Assembly: GCA_965178125.1 (NCBI GenBank)
Contig: OZ237739.1
Location: 1-64,000 of the forward strand
Direction of reading: 5' to 3'
Length of the DNA: 64,000 bases
Source of the DNA: Bilabrum cf. latius
Lineage: Eukaryota > Bigyra: Bicosoecida > Bigyra > Bicosoecida
Position numbers and translations under genes: made by a program. A model generated the notes under the pieces. That model was given only the letters and a program-made list of their open reading frames with translations, had not been told where the DNA came from and did not search any database. Positions 56,576-64,000 of this stretch are shown piece after piece. Positions within the stretch are counted from its first letter, which is position 1. Each line of letters opens with the position of its first letter.

Positions 56576-57727
56576 ATGGACGCATAGACAGCCATTGATG
56601 CTGGATCAGTATTTTCATTTGCAGCAGGAGGCATTAGCACCGAGAGCGATGATTGGAATAAGGTAGAAGAGCTATTATCGAGCAAACCAATGCTTGCCAG
56701 GGTAAAGGACCAGCACGGGGACTACGCCATTCACAAAGCGTGCGAGCGAGGAACACTAGATGCTATTGATCGATTAGTGCCGCATTCACGAGCAGCTCTA
56801 TCGAAGCCAGGGGCCCGTGGCTGGCCCCCGCTTCACGTTGCCTGCTTGCAGGGACGCGCAGATGTTGTCGCCAAGTTGCTGGGGTGTATTTCTAGCTCTC
56901 ATGGGAATGTGGTTGCCGCAGAGTGCACGGCTTTGAGACATTCTGCAAGGTTAGTGCCTCCTCTGGGCGTGGCATGCGCCCGTGGGCTCTCTGACGCAGT
57001 GCTGGTCCTCGCAAAGGCCGGCGGCCCAACCTGGGGCCCAGCCAGCGCGGACACTGACGGTCTCACGCCGGCCCACTGGGCTGCTGCGCATGGCCATGGC
57101 TCATGTATTATGCAATTAGCCCAAGCGACGGAAGAAGCTTGCTCGAGCGCCCGCCAGCGCCTACCCACCGAGCTGGACTCCGTGCTGGCGGCAACTGCAA
57201 AGGACGGGAGCACCCCTCTGCACCTGGCCTGTGCGGGGGGACACATGAAAGCAGCCGTGTGGATCTGTGACGCGGGTGCGCGGCGCTGGGCTCGCGCCCA
57301 GCTTGCTGCCCGCCGACTGTCTGCCTCCTCCTCCTCGAGTGCTGCAGCCGAGGGGGACCAAGGAAGCGCTGCAACGTCCTCGTCCTCGTCCTCGTCTGTA
57401 TATGCTTCAAGCAGCGGAGTAGATTCCGGGGGAGTCGGCGGCGGGATGGAAGACCAGGATGCACTCGTCAGGGAACAAACCAAGTATTGCGAGAACAGGC
57501 TGCTGGGGGCTGCGGACGCGCGGGGCCGCACCCCGATGCACGTCGCCGCCATGGCGGGGCACTCCTCTCTGGTGGCCCAGCTCGTGTCCAGGGGAGGGGA
57601 CATGGCGCGGGGGGACCACACCGGGATGACTCCGGCGATGCTTAAGAAAGATGCAGAGGCTGCCCGGGTGGCGGCTGCCAGTGCTGCCATGCATGCTGCC
57701 GGTGGGGAGGACGCCGTGGAGACCTGA
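56576..57727 (+). CDS. Ankyrin-repeat protein
   Basis: Protein-interaction scaffold. The start ATG at 56576 is followed by TAG as codon 4 (MDA-TAG-TAIDAGS). The frame then runs to TGA (383 aa) with several ankyrin-type helices: YAIHKACERGTLDAIDRLVP, PLHVACLQGRADVVAKLL, TPAHWAAAHGHGSCIMQL, TPLHLACAGGHMKAAVW and TPMHVAAMAGHSSLVAQLVS. A Ser-rich loop of about 60 residues splits the last repeats. No catalytic domain. Partner unknown. Under a standard code the first usable Met would be inside the first repeat; the read-through start restores a full N-terminal cap. Confidence 0.82.
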
Positions 57728-57867
57728 GGGCGAATGTGGCTGAGGTCGAATTTGGTCCCACTGCTGTTCGTGGGTCATATCTGAGACACTACAGTGCGAT
57801 CTGTGTTGTTGTGCCATTGCGAAGGAGACCAGACTCGCCCCATGATCACCTGCCCCTGCTCGCCACG

Positions 57868-60546
57868 TCACCTGCTGGACACCACGGAGCGGAACGCCTC
57901 CTGAGAGAGCCGCACCTGCCCCACGCTCTTCATCCTCGCCTTGCCCTCCTTCTGCTTCTCCAGCAGCTTCCGCTTGCGACTCACGTCCCCCCCTCCCACG
58001 GTCTTGCCGCTCTTGGTCAGCACGTCCTTCCTGTAGGGCGCGATCCTCTCCCTAGCGACCACCTTGCCGCCCACGAGTGCCTGAATGACCACCTCGAACT
58101 GCTGCCGCTTGATCTCCGCGCGCAGTCGCTGCGCCACCCGCCTACCCTCCACGTCGGCGGTGTCAGCCGGCGCCACGAAGCTGAGAGGCTCCACCTCCTT
58201 CCCGTTGAGAACCATATCAACCTTGACCACGTCGCTCTCCCTGAAGCCCGCTGGCTCGTATGCCATGGCTGCGTATCCCTTGGTCACGCTCTTGAGCTGG
58301 TCGAAGAGGTCCTTGGCCAGCTCCTGCCACGGCACCTCATACAGCAGCACCGCGGGCGGACCCCCATCCCCACCCTCCTCCCCGCTCCCGCCACCGCTCG
58401 CGCCCATGACCGCGTCTGTCTACCATTCCATGTCCAGCTGCTCGCCACGGCTGTCCCGCAGCACCCGCATCACAGCAGCCACACCCCAGTCCGGACACCG
58501 CACCTCGCACCTCACCACGGGCTCCCACACCTTGGCGATATCTTGCGTGCTGGGCATCTGGTCAGGCCTCCGGGCTACCACGCAGCGCCAGGCCGCTGCG
58601 CCCTGCGAACGCACCGCCTCCAGCGCGCCCGCCGTGTGCTAAAGCTCCCGGTCGAATGAGGTTTCAGGCAGGTCCAGGGCCGCGATGCGAGCCGAAAGGT
58701 CTCCCCCCACACCGCCGCTGCCTTGCTCCGCCTCATCGATCGCGCTGCGGAAGGCCTTCAGGTCGGCCCCCGCCGCTCTAAGCTCTCTCTCGAAGTCCAG
58801 CTTCCTCTACTTGGCCCCCTGCGAGCCCTCCTTGAGCACGACAAGCAAGGGGGCCATGGGCGCCGTCACCACGACCTCCTGTCCGTGCTCCTGCCGCAGC
58901 CTCTCCTGCACCACGTCCATGTGCAGCAGTCCGAGGAACCCGCACCGGAACCCGCTCCCGAGACTGGCGCTCCTCTCCTTCGTCGCCTCCAGCGAGGCGT
59001 CTGTCAGCTGCAGCCGAGACACCGCCGCGTCCAGCGCCTCAAAGTCACCCCCGTCCGCGGGATAGACGGAAGCAAACACCATCGGTCGCGCCGGCTCGAA
59101 CCCCGGCAGCGGGTGCACATCCGCCTCTCCCGCCCGCAGGGGCACTGACGGCCTGTCGGGGTCATCGACCAGCGTGTCTCCAACGCGGCACTCCCTCGCA
59201 TCCCGAATCCCTGCGGAGAACCAGCCCACGGTCCCCGCCGGCAGCACGTCTGCCCTCAGGGGCCTGGGCGAGAGGATGCCCAGGTCCTGCACGCGGTACC
59301 TCTTGCCCGTGCTGGCCAGCTGCACAGAAGCTCCCTTCTTCAAGGAGCCGTCCCTCACCTGCACCACGCCCACGGAGCCACGGTGCGGGTCGTGCCAGCT
59401 GTCAAAGAGGAACCCCCGCAGACGAGAGGCCGGCTGCCCGCTGCCCCACCCGGTGGACGCTCCCGCCCGGGCCCGCTCCGCCGCCACGCGATAATACTCG
59501 TCCATCGAGGCAGGGTCAGGATTCGGAGCATCGCCGGCACCGGCCTGGCGCTTGTCTCTGACCCCCCTTCCAGGCGCGGGGGGCGGCAGCATCTCCGCGA
59601 TTGCCCTCAGCACGTCCGCTGTTCCCTCGCCCGTCTTGGCGCTCGTCCACAGGCACCACTCCTCCGCGTGAGGAGGGAACAACAGACCCCCTCCCCCCGT
59701 GCCTCCGCTTCCACTCACACCGCCACCTGACTCTCTCTCCCTCTGACTCGCCTGCCAGGCCACCTCGTCCTGCAGCAGCCCACGCAGCGCAAGCTCCGGG
59801 TCTGCCCCTGGCAGGTCCACCTTGGTGAGCACCGGCAGCACGGCCAGCCCAGCGGCGCGGGCCAGCCGCAAGTTGGACAGCGTCTGTGCCTGCACGCCCT
59901 GGGCAGCGTCCACCAGCAGCAGCGCCCCGTCGCAGGCAGCCATGGCCCGGCTCACCTCGTACTAGAAGTCCACGTGCCCGGGCGTGTCGATCAGGTTGTA
60001 GAGCCAGGGGCCGGAGGAAGGGGCGTTGGCGCTTGACCCGCGGTCATCGCCGTCGCCTGGCTAGCCGGCTGGGTCCTCCCCCCAGTCCCAGCCTTTCCCG
60101 AGCGCGGCAGCCTCCGTCGCAGTCTCCCACAGCGGGCGAATCGGTGCAGCCGGCTCCTCCTCGCCGGCGTGTAGCCCAGCAACGGTTTCATGGGACAGAA
60201 GCAAGGACGCCGTCTGGGCACGCACAGTGATCCCTCGCTCTCGTTCGACATCGAGCATGTCAAGGCACTGCGACTAATCCTTGTTGAGCTTGTCTACATT
60301 CTGGGCGGTCTCGAGCAGCCGATCACACAGCGTGCTTTTGCCGTGATCAACGTGTGCAATCACGCACAGGTTACGAATCCTCTCCATTGGTATGTTTGCA
60401 TATGATTGCAACAATCGCTCCTCTCCCGCCGTGTTCACGGCCGAGGTTGACTGGGTTTGAGTAGAGGCTCCAGTAGTTGCACATCGGATGCTTCCGTGCC
60501 GGATGCAACCGAATGGACGCCGGTGTCTCGATTGGCGCAATTTCAT
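57868..60546 (-). CDS. GUF1: Mitochondrial elongation factor 4 (GUF1/LepA)
   Basis: Ribosomal back-translocase GTPase of mitochondria. The 892-aa frame starts [14 protein letters not shown], an Arg-rich presequence. It has [17 protein letters not shown] (P-loop), [17 protein letters not shown] (switch I), [11 protein letters not shown] (G3), [10 protein letters not shown] (G4), SAKTGEG (G5), [19 protein letters not shown], the [14 protein letters not shown] region, and a C-terminus [19 protein letters not shown] that is diagnostic. Six TAG codons lie in frame, including 60274 before switch I and 59962 just after G3 (HVDF-TAG-YEVSR, normally Ser there). Two Gly/Ser-rich inserts lengthen it. 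Stop TGA. Confidence 0.9.
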
Positions 60547-60983
60547 TGACCCCAAAGACTAAGTGCACAGCTGGAGTTGCTTCCCGTGTGAAGCAGAGTG
60601 GCTTCGCGAGCACACTGACCTGGTAGATGCGACGAGCCGGGACAACACCTGCATTCTCCAAGTTCGCAGCAAAGCAGCGGCAGGCCGAACCCGTCGAAGC
60701 ATAAAAGACGTGATGTAGTGTGCTAGCTGCAGAGGAATTGGCCAACTCGGCTCGAGTGTGCTCTCTATTCGATCTCTTCATCGAGGAGACCAGCTCCGAA
60801 TCGTTGCGGCGGCAAGCACTTGCATGCCAGTGGTTCAGCGGCGATTTCGGTTGCACGAGCCAAAATGCTTGAAAGCGTAGTAGGTAGAGCAATACACGCA
60901 AAGCTAAGCAAACGCACAAGCACGAACGGCAGGCCCCTGAGACCTGCAGGCCGTCTCATCAGTGAGTGCCGAGGTGCATCACG
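60547..60983. other. Region between GUF1 and the next gene, no firm gene
   Basis: A minus-strand frame carrying MKRSNREHTRAELANSS... (about 60780) is open but lacks a recognisable domain; it could be an alternative 5' exon of GUF1. Not called. Confidence 0.3.
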
Positions 60984-63900
60984 TCAGAATTGGCTATCGC
61001 CATCGCTGTCGTACATGTGGGGCCAGTGCACCTGGCTCGACATACCGACCGCACCCGCTGGCACGTTAATCCCAGCCAGCTGGCCGTGGCTAGTGCCCAG
61101 CCCCTGGCTGGCCCCCGCCCCTCCCGCTCCCCCTCGCAGCCCCACGTGCAGCGGGTCCACGTCTGGGTCCAGCCGCAGAGGCATGGGGTCCACGCCGAGC
61201 CCTACTTCCTCACCCGCAGCCTAGTCGTGGGCCAGCAGCATTGGCGAGACAGAGGCTGGCAGGTCAACGCCAGCGCCTCCCCCCACCCCCACCCCTGCTT
61301 CAATCCCGAGAGGCGCCTCAATCGACTCAAGAACGAGCGGGTGTGCGTCACTGTGGGACAGGGTGTCGCGATGAGACAGGGTGTCGTGCCCTGCCGTCCA
61401 AGGGCCATGCAGGTGCGAAGCGGATGGATCGCTCGTCACATCGAGCTAAGCTCCCACCACGGAGCCAGCGCGAGAGAGTGAGTCGGAAGCACCGGACCCT
61501 GGCACGTGCGCCACTGATCCCGCGGGACTGCCAGGGTACGAACTGCCGTGCTAGGAGGAGGAGGAAGGGGGGGCGTGGGTGCGGGGCGGCAGCATGGCTG
61601 GTTCGATCTGCGCCCTCCCTTGACCAAAGCCGCGCTGGTGCCCTGGCCCGCGCTGGTGAAGAGGCGCCGCCAGCCGACGCAATTGAGGGGCACCCGAGAC
61701 AGCGGGGGCCTGGGAAGCCGGCCCACCCAGCACCCGCATTGCCACGGAGCCCATGCCGATGCCCTGGCCCACAGTCATGCTCCCGCTGTGGCCCACAGTC
61801 ATGCTCCCGCTGTGGCCCACAGTCATGCTCCCGCTGTGGCCAGCCAGCCCCGTCGACGCGCCAGGCTACAGCACCTGGTGCTGCCGCCACCTGCTGTTGC
61901 CCCCTTCACCGCGAGTCATGGACTCTGAGGAAGAGGAGGTGGACGAGGCCGAGGACGACGATGACGAGTGCGACGACGCAGTGCCATGCATCCTGCGGCG
62001 GTCCCTGATGCCGACGATGCCCCACGCATCCGACCCGCTGGACGAGTACCCAGTGCCCGACACAGAGCTGCCATCCTCGTCCTCTTCCCTTTCCCCTTGC
62101 CAGTCCACGTGCCCATGCCCGTGCCCGTGCCTGCTTCCCACACTCGCAGATCCCGAGCCAGAGCCCCCCACAGAGCCGGCGTCAGACAGGTCACCCGGCG
62201 CGCTGTCTCGTCCGGGGAACTCTGAGGAGCTGGGCGCCGACTGGGCCGATGCCACGCGCCCTCGCTGGTCGCGCCGTCTGGAACTGGGGTCGCGCGGCGG
62301 GGCGGTGCCGCCGATCATGCGCGAGAGCGGCATGCTGAGCCCGCCCTCGGGGCCGAGGGGGGTGCGGCCATCCTGAGGCTGCCCCCGGGGCGGTGCCACA
62401 GGCGCTCGGCTGGGGCTTGCGACAGCTCTCGATGATGAGGTCGCTGCAGCGGTGAGGTGCGCGTGCACGTGCTGGTGGTGCGTGCTGTAGCCCTGGCTGC
62501 CCGTCGTATCCACCATCACGGAGGCGCTCTGATACACCGCACCCGCACCCACACTCACACCCGAGTCCATGGCGCGCTGCCCAGTGCTGCTTGTGGGAGC
62601 TGAGGCAGCAGCGGGTGACTGCACAGAAGCCGCACCTGCAGCGGCCACATGCCCCGGTATCTCTCGCGGGGGTAGTGCCGCCGCCGCCAGCGCCACTGTC
62701 GCTGCCCTGGCCAGCTCCTTGCTTGCTTTCTTGCCCTCTTCCCCCGCGCCAAGCGCCAGTGCGAGCGCCCTCGATGCGCACCGCTGGGCGTGTGCCTCCG
62801 CCGCCACCAGCGCCGCCGAGTCGTTCTCCTGCGCCCCCACCGCTGCGTCAGAGGCGCCTGACGACTGGGGGGCAGGGCCGACCCCCAGCAGCATGCCCAG
62901 CTCGGACCAGGCCTCCTTCCCCTTCCCCTCGGCCCCCTTGCCCGCCCCCAGAAGAGCACGGAGAGCGCCCCTGCAGACCGCCAGCGCTGCCCTCGCGGAG
63001 TGAAGCCCGGCGACCTTGTCGCTGCCAGCCCTGTGAGAGTGGGCGTGCCTGGCCTGCAGAAGATCCCCCGTCTCCTCCAGGGCCGCAGAGCCGGACCCGC
63101 GCAGCGCACCCGCTACCTGCTACACAAACTCCCCGCGCGCCAGACGGGAAGCGATCACTGCGCCGGCGTGCCCTGGGAGAGCGCCGGCCTCTACGTACTG
63201 CCGCCCCTGTCCCTGTCCCTGTCCCTGTCCTTGCCCTTGCCCTTGCTGGAGCTGCTTCTCCCGCACGAGCCTGGAGGCCTTCACCACCCGCCGGGCCATC
63301 CAGGCACCCTGCTGCCGGTCCCTTAGCCCCAGGGCACTCGAGGCCACCGCCCCGGCCATGGCTCCCACAGCCCCCCACGCACCGTCGTCTCCCTCTTCGG
63401 CCCATGAAGCGTCACCGGCGGAGGCAGGCGACCTCTAGGGGGAAGCGGCCCTGCTGCTGCGCCCGCGCCGCGATGACGCCCCCCTCCTGCCGGACGAGGA
63501 CCTGCCCCCCTTCCTGCCGCCAGGTGCCTGCACCTTGAGCTCTGATCCCGGAGAGGGCAGCACAGCAGCACTCAGAGACTCGAGGGCCTCCGCCACTGCC
63601 TGCCGCCGGGCCCGCTCCCTCCCGTTCTTGCGCTCTCGGCGGGCTGTGGGGCCGGCGGAGGCCTGCGCGCGGGAGGACTTCGCGCGCCCCCCCCTGCTTG
63701 CACTGCGAGAGCGGAAAGTGCCGTCGGGAGCCGGGACGGGCGCGCCGTACTGCCCATCGTCCTGGTCATGGTACTGGTCCTGGCTCGCGGCACCGTCCTC
63801 AACATCCTCAGCGCAGTCGCCGAGGGCATGCGCGTATCTGCGGCGCTTCCTGGGTCTCCTGGAACTCTCGCGGCTGTTTGTGGCTGGCAGAGAATACTCT

Positions 63901-64000
63901 AATTCCGGCGGGCCCGCACCTGGTGCGCCAACAGAGACAAATGGATCGCTTGCGTTAGGGCCTGCAACGGCTTCCTGTGCGCTTGCCACGGCAGCACCAG
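60984..64000 (-). CDS. Hypothetical large protein, 5' end outside window
   Basis: Unrecognised. A single frame open to the window edge runs 1005 codons to TGA at 60984-60986, crossing about six TAG codons (including 63435, 63120, 61866, 61551, 61221). It begins with basic, nuclear-localisation-like blocks (RRPRKRRRYAHAL; later ARRERKNGRERARRQA). It continues with a helical segment (RDRQQGAWMARRVVKASRLVREKQLQ) followed by (Gly-Gln)n, long Ala-rich helices, and a Ser/Gly-rich part with DGSSVSGTGYSSSGSD. Three copies of a 7-residue Met-Thr-Val-Gly-His-Ser-Gly-type repeat and a Gly-rich end follow. A transcription or chromatin role is a guess from composition. Confidence 0.55.

Noticed and set aside
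6839-64000. Widespread pseudogenes, sequencing errors or stop-codon readthrough as the cause of in-frame TAG
   Set aside because: Only TAG interrupts; TAA and TGA do not, and there are no frameshifts. Essential genes (UTP6, SLY1, mS29, GUF1) are all affected, some with nine TAGs. Random decay would show all three stops.
6839-64000. TAG as pyrrolysine, or an organellar or bacterial contig
   Set aside because: The genes have spliceosomal introns, mitochondrial presequences and eukaryote-only families beside a TTAGGG telomere. Pyrrolysine use is rare and site-specific, unlike this frequency.
1-64000. tRNA or rRNA genes
   Set aside because: I looked for a suppressor tRNA-Gln(CUA) and other structured RNA genes and saw none by eye. 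The 'gtgaaattcttc' in the 155-bp unit only superficially resembles 18S rRNA.

Overview
The window is the left end of a nuclear chromosome of a compact, GC-rich, probably unicellular eukaryote. Evidence: it opens on CCCTAA telomeric repeat; genes carry short GT-AG introns (about 50-260 nt); and genes with mitochondrial presequences, snoRNP and nucleolar factors, an ER-Golgi SM protein and V-ATPase assembly sit side by side. I cannot name the lineage.

Central observation: UAG is a sense codon here and best fits glutamine. Nearly every gene is chopped by in-frame TAG, yet reading through gives single frames of 0.4-4.4 kb with no TAA or TGA, and homology continues across each TAG. Where the family is conserved, TAG sits on Gln: the elongase T-x-L-Q-x-x-Q-F motif, the Gln of the ABC-transporter 'HQPS' motif, and the N-terminal Gln of UTP6. 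Every gene end I could place is TGA. Protein lengths below read TAG as Gln.

Layout. 1-6078: telomeric tracts alternating with arrays of a 155-bp subtelomeric repeat. 6079-9930: incomplete ABCG/PDR transporter ending at a 53-bp minisatellite. 9931-17313: alpha-galactosidase-like hydrolase, ELO elongase, NAF1, macrodomain protein. 17395-27498: coiled-coil protein, PLAC8 protein, a small unknown gene, and mitoribosomal mS29/DAP3 with a huge N-terminal extension. 27706-30600: SDHC, SDHD and SDHB adjacent, an unusual nuclear complex II cluster. 30839-36897: RRP1 and two unknown nuclear-type proteins. 37552-39212: an intact Harbinger-like transposase that uses the host code. 39398-42168: VMA21 and two unknown genes. 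42653-51413: purple acid phosphatase, SLY1 and UTP6. 51575-64000: giant repeat protein, ankyrin protein, GUF1/LepA and an unknown gene running off the window.

The genes mostly do housekeeping: ribosome and snoRNP biogenesis (NAF1, RRP1, UTP6), mitochondrial translation and respiration (mS29, GUF1, SDHB/C/D), and secretory traffic (SLY1, VMA21). Spacing is tight: divergent promoters of about 125 bp and one tail-to-tail gap of 3 bp. Introns nearly all end in CGCAG, and two introns of one gene are near copies of each other, which points to introner-type intron gain.
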